Both the position numbers and the translations under genes were made by a program. Of a stretch of DNA of 64,000 bases, positions 1 through 9,302 are shown piece by piece. Source of the stretch: Marinobacter nitratireducens. GTDB taxonomy: Bacteria; Pseudomonadota; Gammaproteobacteria; Pseudomonadales; Oleiphilaceae. The notes beneath the pieces were generated by a model. The model made no database searches. It was not told where the DNA came from and saw only the letters and a list, made by a program, of their open reading frames with translations. The DNA is taken from assembly GCF_000708045.1 (NCBI RefSeq), contig NZ_ANIE01000008.1, forward strand, positions 1 through 64,000, read 5' to 3'. Position 1 is the first letter of the stretch. Each line of letters begins with the position of its first letter.

Positions 1-4
1 AACG

Positions 5-32
5 AAAAAAGGGCCAGCCCAAAGGTTGACCC
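5..32 (-). terminator. Rho-independent terminator of the ornithine decarboxylase transcript
   Basis: Read on the minus strand, a 9-bp stem (24-32 with 11-19; one C-A mismatch and one G-T wobble) with a 4-base loop is followed directly by six T residues (complement of 5-10). This is a canonical intrinsic terminator. It lies about 150 bases past the decarboxylase stop codon, so the large hairpin repeat at 78-169 would be in the 3' untranslated part of that mRNA. Confidence 0.75.
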
Positions 33-77
33 TACAAAATTACCCTCTTCAGCGGACTCCCCCACCAATGGCCGCAA

Positions 78-169
78 GGCCGGGCCGCGGGGGTGTTTTC
101 CGCCGGGAACGATTGTCTGAGCGCAGCGAGTTGTTCGTTCCCAGAGGAAAACACCCCCGCGGCCCGGCC
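78..169 (+). repeat. Hairpin repeat copy A (GAGCGMAGCGAG-loop family)
   Basis: The outer stem of 24 bp is perfect (78-101 with 146-169). An internal loop GCC/AGA (102-104, 143-145) follows, then an 8-bp inner stem (105-112 with 135-142) and a 22-base loop (113-134) containing TGTCTGAGCGCAGCGAGTT. The element starts 12 bases beyond the stop codon of the decarboxylase gene. Five related elements occur in the window at 7694, 7883, 10000, 24093 and 24287. No protein-coding potential is apparent. Confidence 0.85.
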
Positions 170-180
170 CAACTCCACAG

Positions 181-1356
181 TTACAGGTAATAGTCCTGCA
201 ACGGAGGAAACCCATTAAACTCCACCGCACTGTACGTCGTCGTATAAGCCCCGGTAGACAACCAATACATCCGGTCCCCAATGGCCAGATTCAACGGCAA
301 CGGATACTTGTGATGCTCGTACATGATGTCCGCGCTGTCGCAGGTTGGCCCGGCAATCACACAGTCCTCGCCCTCACCAGTCTTCTCCGTCCAGATCGGA
401 AACTTGATCGCCTCGTCCAGCGTCTCGATCAGCCCTGAAAACTTACCCACATCCGTAAACACCCATCGGTGCAGCGCCGTGCGGGACTTCCGGGAAATCA
501 GCACCACCTCACTCACCAGCACACCGGCGTTGGAAATCAGCGACCGACCCGGCTCAATAATGATCTCGGGTAGTTCGTCACCAAAATCCTCACGCAGGAA
601 ACGGGCGATCTCCTCCGCGTACACACCCAGTTCGTTGGTGCGGGTAACGTAGTTGGCCGGGAATCCACCCCCCATGTTGATCATCTTCAGCTCAATGCCG
701 TCTTCATCCCTCAGGCGCTCAAAAATCACCTTCACCTTGTTCAGGGCTGCATCCCAGGCACCAATCTCACGTTGTTGGGAACCCACGTGAAACGACACCC
801 CGTAAGGCACCAGACCCAGGTCCCGGGCCAGGATCAGCAGGTCCATGGCCATATCGGTCTGGCAGCCAAACTTGCGGGACAGCGGCCAGTCAGCGGTCAG
901 TGTGCCTTCGGTCAGGATACGCACATAGACCTTCGACCCCGGAGCGGCCTTGGCGATATTGCGCAGATCGGCCTCCGAGTCGGTGGCGAACAGGCGCACA
1001 CCCTTTTCGTAGAAGGTGCGAATATCCTTCGCCTTCTTGATGGTGTTGCCGTAGCTGATACGATCGCCGGTTACCCCCAGAGCCATGACCTTTTCCAGCT
1101 CATACACCGACGCAATATCAAAATTGGCGCCCTTGTCCCGCAGCATGGTCAGTATTTTCGGAGCCGGATTAGCCTTCACCGCGTAGTAGACCTTGGCGTA
1201 TGGAAAGCCTTCTACCAGCTCGTTGTACTGGCGCTCAATCATGTTGGTATCAATGACCACGAACGGCGTTTCCCTGGTATCGGCGAACTCCTTGATACGT
1301 TTGAAGGTCTCATCGTCGTAGTAGTCAGCAATGTTGGCGTTAACGGCTTCGGTCAT
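181..1356 (-). CDS. speC: Ornithine decarboxylase (fold-III, PLP-dependent)
   Basis: The 391-residue protein belongs to the alanine-racemase-fold (group IV) Orn/DAP/Arg decarboxylases, which make putrescine from ornithine for polyamine synthesis. Visible features are the PLP Schiff-base lysine in YAVKANP (about K61), the HVGSQ motif near residue 193, the glycine-rich INMGGGFP stretch, EPGRSL near 270 and the active-site cysteine in GPTCDSAD near 340. Length and motifs match the eukaryote-like ornithine decarboxylase of Pseudomonas (about 387 residues). Some relatives use lysine as well, and the sequence alone does not settle this. The start codon has a GGAGGG element about 11 bases upstream. 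The gene is monocistronic: it faces away from the chemotaxis gene and ends at repeat A followed by an intrinsic terminator. Confidence 0.9.
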   Translation of the reverse strand: MTEAVNANIADYYDDETFKRIKEFADTRETPFVVIDTNMIERQYNELVEGFPYAKVYYAVKANPAPKILTMLRDKGANFDIASVYELEKVMALGVTGDRISYGNTIKKAKDIRTFYEKGVRLFATDSEADLRNIAKAAPGSKVYVRILTEGTLTADWPLSRKFGCQTDMAMDLLILARDLGLVPYGVSFHVGSQQREIGAWDAALNKVKVIFERLRDEDGIELKMINMGGGFPANYVTRTNELGVYAEEIARFLREDFGDELPEIIIEPGRSLISNAGVLVSEVVLISRKSRTALHRWVFTDVGKFSGLIETLDEAIKFPIWTEKTGEGEDCVIAGPTCDSADIMYEHHKYPLPLNLAIGDRMYWLSTGAYTTTYSAVEFNGFPPLQDYYL

Positions 1357-1639
1357 GGATGGTGTTTCCCTCCACAGGGCAAACAGGCATAAAAAAAGGG
1401 CACCACAGCATGGCTGCAGGCCCCGTCATTGGCGCGATCATCGGGCTTTTCCCGGATCTCGGATATGCGCATATTTACCGATAAAACGGCGAGTATCTGG
1501 CACCTTAAACCTACCAAAAATGTGACATGTAACAAAAAAACACCCGAGACGAATAAAAAACAACCAATTTGGGAATGACTTCGCAGCAAAACCCACTAGG
1601 TTTTATGGATGAGATAAAAAAAATATCGCGAGGCTATAC

Positions 1640-3433
1640 ATGCTTTTCGGAAACAACCATCTCAAACAGGTTCTTGAACAGGCTCTCGATGCCGTCGTCA
1701 GTATTGACGAAAAAAACTGCGTGACTTTTTTTAACACAGCGGCCGAAAAACTCTGGGGATATAACCGCAAGGAAGTCCTCGGTCAGAACGTCAAAATGCT
1801 GGTGCCTGCTGACATCCAGAGCAAACATGACGGCTATGTGCAGAAAAACCGCGAGACCGGCCAGGACAAGATCGTCGGTACCAGTCGTGATGTGTTGATG
1901 ACCCGAAAAGACGGCTCGCAACTGTGGGCCAACCTCGCCCTGAGCAAGGTCGTGCAGGGCCGCTCCATTACCTATACCGCATTTGTCCGGGACATCACCG
2001 AGGAACGGGCCAGCCGCGAGATCATCAACCAGACCCTTGAACAGGCGCTCGACGCGGTGGTCACCATCGATGAGAACAACGCCATCACGTTTGCCAACTC
2101 CGCTGCCGAAGAGCTTTGGGGCTATGCCCGCGAGGAAATGATCGGCCAGAACGTAAAAATGTTGGTCCCCGCCGATATTCGGGATCGGCACGACGACCTG
2201 GTGAACGCAAACCGTAAAACCGGGGTGGACAAGATCGTGGGCACCACCCGGGAAGTGCCCATTTTCCGAAAAGACGGCGACAAGCGCTGGGCGTCACTTT
2301 CGCTGTCGAAAATCCGGCTGGACGACCGCATCCTGTATACCGCCTTTCTGAAAGATGTGACCGAGGAGGTGGCCAGAAGAGATGAATTCAGGATGCTGTC
2401 CATGGTGGCCAATGAAACCGACAACGCGGTGATCATTACCAATCCGGATAAGCAGATTGTCTACGTTAACCAGGGGTTCACCCAACTGACCGGTTACACG
2501 CTGGAGGAGGTGGAAGGAAAGAAGCCAGGTGATCTGCTTCAGGGCCCGCATACCGATCAGTCAACCATTGAACAGATCCGCTACAAGCTTGGTCGCAATG
2601 AGCCCTTCTACGACGAGATTCTCAACTACGATCGCAACAACAACCCATACTGGGTCTCACTGGCCATCAACCCGGTATTTAATGACACAGGAACGTTGAC
2701 CCACTACATCTCGATCCAGGCCAACGTGACGGAAACCAAGGAACAGTCCCTCGAATTTACCCGCCGGTTCGAAGCGATCAGCCAGAGCAACGGCGTTGGT
2801 GAATGGGACCTTGATGGGAAACTCACCCACGCCAACTCCTACATGATCGAGCACCTGGGCGACACCAATGAGGACTCCTTGCTGGCCCGTGCCAGGAATC
2901 TGCGCGACATCGTCGGGCCGGACATCTTCAACCGGGTGCTACAGGGAGAACAGTTGCAGGGCAGTTTCAGTATTGAGGATCCTCAGGGTAAAGAACACTG
3001 GTTCGACTCCACCATTTGTCCAATCGCGGATTTTGAAGGTAACGTCCGCTACATCGTGACCTATGGCATCGACATCAACTCCAAGATGGAGGCATCCAAG
3101 GTCACTGATGAGGAAATGGCGCTGGTACTGAGCTCCTCAAACGAGATTTCAAAGATCGTCAGTGTCATCAATGAAATCTCCGGCCAGACCAACCTGCTCG
3201 CACTCAATGCCGCCATCGAGGCCGCCCGGGCCGGCGAGGCAGGTCGCGGATTTGCGGTTGTTGCCGATGAAGTCCGCCAGCTGGCGCAGCGTTCAACGCA
3301 GTCGGCTGATGAGATCAATCGACTGGTGGCAGAAACAACCCAGCGTGTTGAAGATCTCGCCAGTTCCCTGCGCCGACTGAATGACGTTTCGTCAGATGAG
3401 CTGTCAGGCTCTCAGCAAACCGAGGCCTCCTAA
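1640..3433 (+). CDS. Soluble methyl-accepting chemotaxis protein with four PAS-type domains
   Basis: The 597-residue sensor has no hydrophobic segment long enough to span the membrane, so it should be cytoplasmic. Residues about 8-125 and 132-250 are two PAS domains so alike (both contain [21 protein letters not shown] and DKIVGT) that they look like a recent tandem duplication. A third, LOV-like PAS follows (about 255-375) but carries [10 protein letters not shown] where photoactive LOV domains have the NCRFLQG cysteine, so a flavin-cysteine photocycle is unlikely. A fourth PAS spans about 380-485. The C-terminal signalling segment keeps the hairpin tip ([29 protein letters not shown]) but is only about 110 residues, short for a receptor. 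GAGG lies 7 bases before the ATG. The stop overlaps the convergent ATP-grasp gene by 4 bases. The ligand or redox cue cannot be read from sequence. Confidence 0.88.
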   Translation: MLFGNNHLKQVLEQALDAVVSIDEKNCVTFFNTAAEKLWGYNRKEVLGQNVKMLVPADIQSKHDGYVQKNRETGQDKIVGTSRDVLMTRKDGSQLWANLALSKVVQGRSITYTAFVRDITEERASREIINQTLEQALDAVVTIDENNAITFANSAAEELWGYAREEMIGQNVKMLVPADIRDRHDDLVNANRKTGVDKIVGTTREVPIFRKDGDKRWASLSLSKIRLDDRILYTAFLKDVTEEVARRDEFRMLSMVANETDNAVIITNPDKQIVYVNQGFTQLTGYTLEEVEGKKPGDLLQGPHTDQSTIEQIRYKLGRNEPFYDEILNYDRNNNPYWVSLAINPVFNDTGTLTHYISIQANVTETKEQSLEFTRRFEAISQSNGVGEWDLDGKLTHANSYMIEHLGDTNEDSLLARARNLRDIVGPDIFNRVLQGEQLQGSFSIEDPQGKEHWFDSTICPIADFEGNVRYIVTYGIDINSKMEASKVTDEEMALVLSSSNEISKIVSVINEISGQTNLLALNAAIEAARAGEAGRGFAVVADEVRQLAQRSTQSADEINRLVAETTQRVEDLASSLRRLNDVSSDELSGSQQTEAS

Positions 3434-4248
3434 GCAACGATTGGCCAGACCGGTGGCGGGCAGGTAGGACCGTTCGGGTCCCGGGGCTGATCCTGATCCC
3501 GGAGATAGTCGACAATTGCATCCTGCAAGGTGCGACCGGGCCCCAGGCCCTGATTGCCGAACAGGCGGTTGAACTCCAGCACATAGGGGTAACCGTCAAC
3601 CAGGGCGATATCGAAGCCGGCATGGTTCACATCCAGTGCCCGGGCCAGGCGGAGCGCAAGATCTGTGGCCGCCGCTGGCACGGGACGGGTGTCGATGCCG
3701 CCACCCCGGGCAACATTGTTGTAGAAACCCTGCTCTGCCTGGGTACGCCAATAGGCCGTCAGCACCTGGTCACCAACGATCACTACCCGCACATCGCGGT
3801 CGATGGGCAGGTATTCCTGCACATAGAGAACGTCCGTGCGCTCGCAGTAGGTCCGCCAATCCTGCCGGTTTTCGATCAACCAGACACCCTCTCCCATACT
3901 GGCCCTGGGAAGCTTGGCGACAAACGGCAAGGGCATGGTTTCCCAGATCAGGTCACGCTCCTGGGGACCGTTAGCCTCAATCAGCGTCCAGGGAACGTGC
4001 TCCGGGGCAACGGTCTGGAAAGCCCTGGTCATCTCGACCTTGTCATGGCCAATGCGGTAACTTGCAACACTGGGAAATACCCGGCACTTGAGCCCATAAA
4101 CCAGCGCATTGAGCTGCCAGTATTCCGGGAATAGCACCCAGTCGGCGTCCTGGAGCTGCTGCTTGTGGCGAAGGAAATGCTCGGGCTTCAGGACCGCTGT
4201 ATCGGGAAAACCGAGGGTTCGAAAGATGTCGAATGAAACAAGGTTCAT
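3430..4248 (-). CDS. RimK-like ATP-grasp ligase family protein
   Basis: This 272-residue protein resembles the C-terminal ATP-grasp catalytic half of RimK/glutathione synthetase enzymes, which join a carboxylate to an amine through an acyl-phosphate. Visible elements are the lysine-containing strand [15 protein letters not shown], the VQEYLP hinge, [24 protein letters not shown] and the metal-binding end [26 protein letters not shown]. The substrate is unknown. It is divergent from the eIF2B-like gene with about 120 bases between the starts, and its stop overlaps the chemotaxis gene. No clear Shine-Dalgarno sequence precedes the ATG. It may modify a protein or peptide side chain as RimK does, but that is only family inference. 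Confidence 0.75.
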   Translation of the reverse strand: MNLVSFDIFRTLGFPDTAVLKPEHFLRHKQQLQDADWVLFPEYWQLNALVYGLKCRVFPSVASYRIGHDKVEMTRAFQTVAPEHVPWTLIEANGPQERDLIWETMPLPFVAKLPRASMGEGVWLIENRQDWRTYCERTDVLYVQEYLPIDRDVRVVIVGDQVLTAYWRTQAEQGFYNNVARGGGIDTRPVPAAATDLALRLARALDVNHAGFDIALVDGYPYVLEFNRLFGNQGLGPGRTLQDAIVDYLRDQDQPRDPNGPTCPPPVWPIVA

Positions 4249-4367
4249 GGGCGTGTTTACTGTTCAAATAATCGCCGCATTCTAATCCACTTCCAGCGCT
4301 TGGCAAGCCCCTTTTTCGCCTCCGCCACAGGCTGCTAACCTTAATCAGAACACTCGGACCTTTGCCT

Positions 4368-5213
4368 ATGGATGAACCCGCCAAAACGCTGCTATCGGCG
4401 CTTAAAAATGATCACCAGAGCGGCGCAACTGCACTGGCGCTGGAAACGCTTCGCCAGCTGGAGCAGTACGTGATCAACTCGGCGCCACCATTGAACCGGC
4501 TGGCCAGGCTACTCGAAAACGTTCGGCTTGCCCGTCCCAGCATGGTCGTGATCGGCAACGCCATAGCCCGACTGGAAACGTCGCTTGCCTGCTGCCCCGA
4601 AAGCCCACTCACCGCGATTCAACGGATTCAGGGGCAACTCCGGCACGCCACCTCAAAGGTTGTTGAATTAACCACGCCCAGGGTGCCCGAACACGCAGTC
4701 ATTATGACCCACAGCGCAAGCTCCGTGGCGATGACGCTGTTCCAGACGCTTGCCCGAGAGAACCGGCGATTCTCTGTTATTTGCACCCAAAGCAGTCCCG
4801 GCTTTGAAGGCCACGATCTGGCAAAGGCCCTGAACCGGGCGGGCATACCGGTGACCCTGATCAGTGATGCCCAGATGGGATTGTTCATTGGGAAGGCGGA
4901 TATGGTGATGACCGGCTGTGACTGCTGGCTCAGCGATCACCATTTCATCAACAAGGCGGGCACCCGGCTACTGGCACTGGCGGCGGCGGACGCGGACACC
5001 CCGTTCTGGGTGCTCGCGGACAGTTTTCGGGACAGCCCGGAGACCAGCCAGAGCATCACCCTGGAGGAGATGCCAGGGGCAGAGCTCGGGGCGCCGGAAG
5101 GGCAATGGATCACGCCGCGAAACGTCTATTTCGAGACCATTCCAGAGCGCCTGGTAACCGGCCGGATCAGCGATCGGGGCGTTTCTTTGTTCCCTGTTGC
5201 GGCTCCGCGGTAA
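4368..5213 (+). CDS. eIF2B alpha/beta/delta-like protein (NagB/RpiA-type Rossmann fold)
   Basis: The protein has 281 residues. The N-terminal helical part (about 1-105) and the C-terminal Rossmann-like part resemble the regulatory eIF2B subunits and their relatives ribose-1,5-bisphosphate isomerase and methylthioribose-1-phosphate isomerase. In the C-terminal half I see MTHSASSVAMTLF, VICTQSSPGFEGHDLA, LISDAQMGLFIGKADMVMTGCDCW and FINKAGTRLLALAA, the usual pattern of this superfamily. Bacteria do not use eIF2B, so the job is probably metabolic or sugar-phosphate related, but no substrate can be named. A TTG six bases upstream is also in frame; I chose the ATG. The gene overlaps the 3' end of hrpB by 47 bases, tail to tail. 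Confidence 0.72.
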   Translation: MDEPAKTLLSALKNDHQSGATALALETLRQLEQYVINSAPPLNRLARLLENVRLARPSMVVIGNAIARLETSLACCPESPLTAIQRIQGQLRHATSKVVELTTPRVPEHAVIMTHSASSVAMTLFQTLARENRRFSVICTQSSPGFEGHDLAKALNRAGIPVTLISDAQMGLFIGKADMVMTGCDCWLSDHHFINKAGTRLLALAAADADTPFWVLADSFRDSPETSQSITLEEMPGAELGAPEGQWITPRNVYFETIPERLVTGRISDRGVSLFPVAAPR

Positions 5214-7653
5214 AAGGATCTTCCGGCCAGGGGTGCTTCGGGTATCGGCCTCTCATATCCTTACGCACGTCTGGATAAGCATTGCGCCAGAAGCTGGCCA
5301 GGTCCGCGGTTACGGCCAGGGGACGTTGAGCGGGCGACAACAGGTGGATAACGACAGGGAGCTCTCCGCCGGCCACCTTTGGTGTCTCGGTCCAGCCAAA
5401 CAACGCCTGCAACTTGGCAGCCAGTATCGGACCATTCTCCGCACTATAGTCGAGAGACACCTTCTGCCCGGTAGGAATGGTTAAGGTTTCTGGCGCCATT
5501 TCGTTGAGCCGTTGCTGTTGCGGGTAATCCAGCAGGCTGTTGAGCGCTGTCATCAGATCCAGCTTCTGCAAGTCCGCCCACCGGCTCACACCCACGAGGA
5601 ACGGACCCAGCCAGGTCTCCAGTGTCGCCAACAGGGCGCTTTCCCCAACATCCGGCCAGTCTCCGGGGAAGGCATCCGCGAGCAGTCTCACCCTGGCACA
5701 CCACTGCTTTGCGGCGTCCGTCCAGGGCAGGCTTTGCAGCCCTTTGCGCCTGACCGCATCGAGCAACCCCTGCTGCACCAGTTCCGCAGCGGGTTTGTCC
5801 AGCTCCCGTTCGGCGAGTATCAACGCGCCGAGTTTGCGCACCTTCCGGGCTACCACCGTTCCGCGCCGGTCATCCCAGAACGCTTCATCATCCTCAACTA
5901 TGTGCGTGGGCAGATCCTGCTCCAGATCCCGAAGATCCAGCGAAGCACCCAGATAGATGGTGGCCTCCCGGGCTTTGCCGTCCAGATCCGCGGCAACGAT
6001 CCAGTCGTGCCTGGCCAGGGGATCGTCCTCGCGAAGCACGGCGCCCCTGCCGTTACTGAGTTGATACCGGGGTATCGCCCCCTTGCGCCTGCGGCCAACC
6101 CGGTCAGGGTAAGCAAGTGCCAACAAACGCCCGATTTGTGCATCACCTGGGATCTCGGAATCAGACGCCCCCGGTGAAGTCAGGCGTTTTGCTGACTGGC
6201 GGATGGCGCTGAGTCTGGCCCGGTCGACCTTGTCCTGACGGGACTCGCCGCGCAACACCCGCAGCCGTTCGTGCATATCGGCACCGGCACGCGGCCCCAG
6301 CAGATCGCGCTCTTCCAGCAAAGCGGCCAGTTCAGCCGCCGCTGTACCCAGCCCCAGATCGCGGCCGCGCAGGACCATGTGCGCCAACCGGGGGTGAATG
6401 CCCAGATTCCGCGCCGTCTTGCCATGATCGGTAATCGCGCCATCACCATCGAGCATGTCCAGCCACTGCAACAGCGCCACCGCCTGATTCCAGTGGGCGC
6501 CGGGAGGCTGATCCACCCAGGCCACATTTTCCGGGCCCCGCGCGCCCCACTGCGCCAACTCCAGCACCAGCGGTGCAAGGTCCGCCTCCTGAATCTCCGG
6601 CGGCGTATACTCCGCCAGCCCGAACTGCTCAGACTCACTCCACAGCCGGTAACACACGCCCGGCTCCACCCGGCCAGCCCGACCTTTGCGCTGCTCCGCC
6701 GACGCCTTCGACACCCGGCCAGTCACCAGACGAGTCATACCACTGTTGGCGTCGAACACCGCCCGTCGCTGCTGACCGCCGTCGATCACCACCCGAACGC
6801 CCTCGATGGTAAGACTGGTTTCGGCAATGGCCGTTGCCAACACCACTTTGCGAACACCCTCCGGTGGCGGCGAGATCGCCCGGTCCTGTTCATCGGATTT
6901 CAGATTTCCGTACAGCGGCGCCACCATCACGTTGCCCGACACCAGGTCGCGAAGCTGACGCTCCACCCTCCGGATCTCGCCGGCCCCGGGCAGGAACACC
7001 AGCAGGGAACCGGTCTGATCCGCCAGCGCTTCCTGAATCACCGCAACCACCCGGTCCTCAATCCGGCTGCGCTGGTCGCGGACAGGAGCCGGGCGATACA
7101 GCACATCCACCGGAAACATCCGTCCCTCGCTGGTCACCACCGGCACGTCCCCTAACACCCGGGCGATAGGAGCTGTATCCAGCGTTGCCGACATCACCAG
7201 CAACCGCAGATCCTCCCGCAACGCCTGCTGGGATTCCCGCACTAGTGCCAGGCCCAGATCCGCCTGCAGGGAACGCTCATGGAATTCATCAAATAGAACA
7301 GCAGCGTAATCTTCCAGCAGGGGATCGTTCTGGATCATCCGCGTCAGAATGCCCTCGGTCACCACCTCAATCCGGGTTGCGCCGGACACTCTGGTATCCA
7401 GCCGGGTTCGATAGCCCACCGTCTGCCCGGGTTTTTCACCCAATTGGCCGGCCATAAAGCGGGCCGCCGACCGGGCCGCAAGACGCCGGGGTTCGAGCAT
7501 CAGAATCTTCCGCTCATCCCGCCACGGCGCATCCAGCAGCGCCAGCGGAACCCGGGTGGTTTTACCCGCGCCCGGTGGGGCCTGAAGCAACGCTGTGCTG
7601 GTGGATTCCAGGGTTTGCTTCAGGGTTGGCAGGATGTGGTCTATTGGGAGCAT
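5167..7653 (-). CDS. hrpB: ATP-dependent helicase HrpB (DEAH-box)
   Basis: The 828-residue protein is a full-length HrpB-type DEAH/RHA helicase. The Walker A motif APPGAGKTT lies at residues 25-33, DEFH at about 125, SATLD at about 155, and the arginine-finger motif QRKGRAGRVEPG near 335. The ratchet-like middle domain and HrpB C-terminal domain follow. The ATG at 7653 (MLPIDHILP) was chosen because the reading frame extends 37 codons further upstream into low-complexity sequence that is part of hairpin repeat B. HrpB is widespread in proteobacteria; its cellular role is poorly defined, with RNA remodelling inferred from the family. The last 47 bases overlap the convergent eIF2B-like gene, which limits how much of either 3' end can vary freely. 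Confidence 0.93.
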   Translation of the reverse strand: MLPIDHILPTLKQTLESTSTALLQAPPGAGKTTRVPLALLDAPWRDERKILMLEPRRLAARSAARFMAGQLGEKPGQTVGYRTRLDTRVSGATRIEVVTEGILTRMIQNDPLLEDYAAVLFDEFHERSLQADLGLALVRESQQALREDLRLLVMSATLDTAPIARVLGDVPVVTSEGRMFPVDVLYRPAPVRDQRSRIEDRVVAVIQEALADQTGSLLVFLPGAGEIRRVERQLRDLVSGNVMVAPLYGNLKSDEQDRAISPPPEGVRKVVLATAIAETSLTIEGVRVVIDGGQQRRAVFDANSGMTRLVTGRVSKASAEQRKGRAGRVEPGVCYRLWSESEQFGLAEYTPPEIQEADLAPLVLELAQWGARGPENVAWVDQPPGAHWNQAVALLQWLDMLDGDGAITDHGKTARNLGIHPRLAHMVLRGRDLGLGTAAAELAALLEERDLLGPRAGADMHERLRVLRGESRQDKVDRARLSAIRQSAKRLTSPGASDSEIPGDAQIGRLLALAYPDRVGRRRKGAIPRYQLSNGRGAVLREDDPLARHDWIVAADLDGKAREATIYLGASLDLRDLEQDLPTHIVEDDEAFWDDRRGTVVARKVRKLGALILAERELDKPAAELVQQGLLDAVRRKGLQSLPWTDAAKQWCARVRLLADAFPGDWPDVGESALLATLETWLGPFLVGVSRWADLQKLDLMTALNSLLDYPQQQRLNEMAPETLTIPTGQKVSLDYSAENGPILAAKLQALFGWTETPKVAGGELPVVIHLLSPAQRPLAVTADLASFWRNAYPDVRKDMRGRYPKHPWPEDPFTAEPQQGTKKRPDR

Positions 7654-7693
7654 TGTTTTGGGCTTGGGTTCGGGACGGCTGGGTTTGGAGTAG

Positions 7694-7786
7694 GGGCATG
7701 GGTGTGTTTTGAGTTTTGGGGCGGAAAAGAACTCGCTTTGCTCGGACACCTTTGTCCTTCCCAAAACTCAAAACACCCCCATACCC
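7694..7786 (-). repeat. Hairpin repeat copy B, divergent member
   Basis: The outer stem is 27 bp (7694-7720 with 7760-7786) with two mismatches. On the minus strand the loop region reads TGTCCGAGCAAAGCGAGTT, which differs at two places from the other copies. The inner stem is weak (GGACAAAG against CTTTTCC with one bulge). The element sits 41 bases upstream of the hrpB start codon and faces copy C. Confidence 0.75.
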
Positions 7787-7882
7787 TTATGGTAAACCGA
7801 GTTTTCTCGACAGCTTACCATGGTCTTTGTTGGGTTAAGCCCGAGAGGGTTTCTTCTCCCGAGAAAGCACCATTGTTACTCA

Positions 7883-7975
7883 GAGCGGGGTGGTGGGGTC
7901 TTTTTTCCGCCAGAAATGGATGTCTGAGCGAAGCGAGTTCCATTTCCAAGGAAAAAAGACCCCACCACCTCGCTC
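7883..7975 (+). repeat. Hairpin repeat copy C
   Basis: The outer stem is 26 bp (7883-7908 with 7950-7975) with one G-T wobble. The inner stem is GAAATGGA/TCCATTTC (7913-7920 with 7939-7946) and the loop of 18 bases is TGTCTGAGCGAAGCGAGT. The inner stem is identical to that of copy E 16 kb away, while the outer arms are different. It begins 28 bases beyond the stop codon of the MFS gene. Confidence 0.85.
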
Positions 7976-8003
7976 AAACCCCATAACCAACAGTCTTACC
8001 CAA

Positions 8004-9221
8004 TCAAGAACCCAGCCCCCTTGAGGCATGCCAATCCTCCGGCCGAGGCACAAAAAACACGAACACCAACCCAAAGGCCAGCGCCGCCACCCCGATTCCG
8101 AAGGCAGACACCAGCGTGCCCCCCATATCCAGCCATTGCTTGGTCAGCCACGGCCCGACCATCTGGGTGAAGCCATACAGCGCCACCGTGGCAGCCGACA
8201 GTCGCGGACCCTGATGCGGGTGCAAGGCGCGGCCAATGCGTTGGGTCAGCAATACGGTGCCAAGGAAGGTGCTGCCGACCAGGGCGGCGCAAAGGAACAG
8301 TCCCATGGGTCCGGGCCAGACAACCGCAAACAGGACTCCCAGCAGCTGAATCAGGAAATTCAGTTTGAGAGCCAGCAGGTCCCCGATTTTTGCCCCCAAG
8401 CGGTTCCAGATCCAGGGCGCGGGAATCGTGCACAAAGCCACCACCAGCCAGGTGCCATCCAGCATCCAGTGGTTATCCGGAAGCTCCAGTTTCGCCAGCA
8501 ATGGCAGGAAGGTCATGGGCAGGATGTAGCCGAGCCCCGCGCCGGCGTATGACAGGAAAAGCGGAATGCTGGCACGGTCGAGCAGGGGTGTGGTCACTCT
8601 GGCGCTCGTGTCTTCCTGCTTGCGCTCAGTGACGTCGAGCCGCATCAGTTTGACGGCACCCCACCAGGCCAACGGAATGGACAGGATGGCGGCTGGCCAC
8701 CAACGTTCGGCACTGTTCAGCCAATCGGCGCTGCCGGTCACCAGACCACTGGATACCAGCAAACCAAGGCCAACACCAATGTAGACCAGCCCGCTCATGG
8801 ATGAGCGGTTGCGGAGCACCAGCCATTCCAGGATCAGCGCCGGAGCGTGAACGAAGACCATGCCGTTGGCCACCCCGTTGAGCCAGCGGCTACCGGCAAT
8901 CAGGGTCAGGGTATCGGTCTGGGTGACAAACAGTGTGGTAATAACGTGCACGGCCAGTGATATCGGCAGCAATACCCGGATCTGATCGATCCGGTGCCAG
9001 CGAATGGCCAGCATGGCCCCCATCAGGTAACCGAGGTAGTTCCAGGTGGCGACCGCGGCGCCGTTGGCCGCACTGAACTGGCCGTCGTCGACCAGATAGG
9101 GCAAAAGCGGGGTATAAATGAAGCGTCCAAGGCCATGGACGACAAGCAGAACCACGGCTCCGGCCGCTAGAACCGTGAACAGTTGGCGGGGATTGGTGCA
9201 GCTTTGGGCGTTCGTCGGCAT
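8004..9221 (-). CDS. YbfB/YjiJ-family MFS transporter
   Basis: The 405-residue integral membrane protein has about twelve hydrophobic segments and matches the YbfB/YjiJ branch of the major facilitator superfamily. The N-terminal helix contains the characteristic GLGRFIYTPLLPYLV sequence. A basic loop follows helix 2 (RWHRIDQIRV), and a longer cytoplasmic linker with charged residues (LDVTERKQEDTSAR) divides the halves near residue 210. Transported substrates of this branch are not established. It is monocistronic in appearance: 81 bases separate it from the sco gene upstream in the opposite reading sense of coordinates, and its 3' end abuts hairpin repeat C. Confidence 0.82.
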   Translation of the reverse strand: MPTNAQSCTNPRQLFTVLAAGAVVLLVVHGLGRFIYTPLLPYLVDDGQFSAANGAAVATWNYLGYLMGAMLAIRWHRIDQIRVLLPISLAVHVITTLFVTQTDTLTLIAGSRWLNGVANGMVFVHAPALILEWLVLRNRSSMSGLVYIGVGLGLLVSSGLVTGSADWLNSAERWWPAAILSIPLAWWGAVKLMRLDVTERKQEDTSARVTTPLLDRASIPLFLSYAGAGLGYILPMTFLPLLAKLELPDNHWMLDGTWLVVALCTIPAPWIWNRLGAKIGDLLALKLNFLIQLLGVLFAVVWPGPMGLFLCAALVGSTFLGTVLLTQRIGRALHPHQGPRLSAATVALYGFTQMVGPWLTKQWLDMGGTLVSAFGIGVAALAFGLVFVFFVPRPEDWHASRGLGS

Positions 9222-9302
9222 GGTCTCGACTCGTCATGGTTCGGACCGTGCAGTCTAATCCACCAATGCGCCTGTGTCAGTGGGACCTTGGATGAAGGCC
9301 GG

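Larger units (their letters stand above)
7654..8003. other. Intergenic region holding hairpin repeats B and C
   Basis: These 350 bases between the end of the MFS gene and the start of hrpB contain no convincing gene. Two copies of the dispersed hairpin lie in opposite orientation (7694-7786 and 7883-7975), separated by 96 bases. The spacer carries its own nested inverted repeat: ATGGTAA at 7789-7795 pairs with TTACCAT at 7815-7821, enclosing a CGAG-TTTT-CTCG hairpin (7798-7809). Any hrpB promoter must lie within or between these structures. Confidence 0.8.

Noticed and set aside
113..134. Conserved GTCTGA in the hairpin loops as a DNA uptake sequence
   Set aside because: It recalls the Neisseria uptake motif, but uptake motifs in terminators lie in the stem as inverted copies, occur at very high density and also inside genes. 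Here the motif is only in loops and only six times.
7694..7975. Hairpin pair as an insertion sequence or MITE with target duplication
   Set aside because: I looked for direct repeats flanking copies B, C and the other elements and saw none of convincing length, and no transposase gene is present. A RAYT-mobilised REP-like element remains possible.
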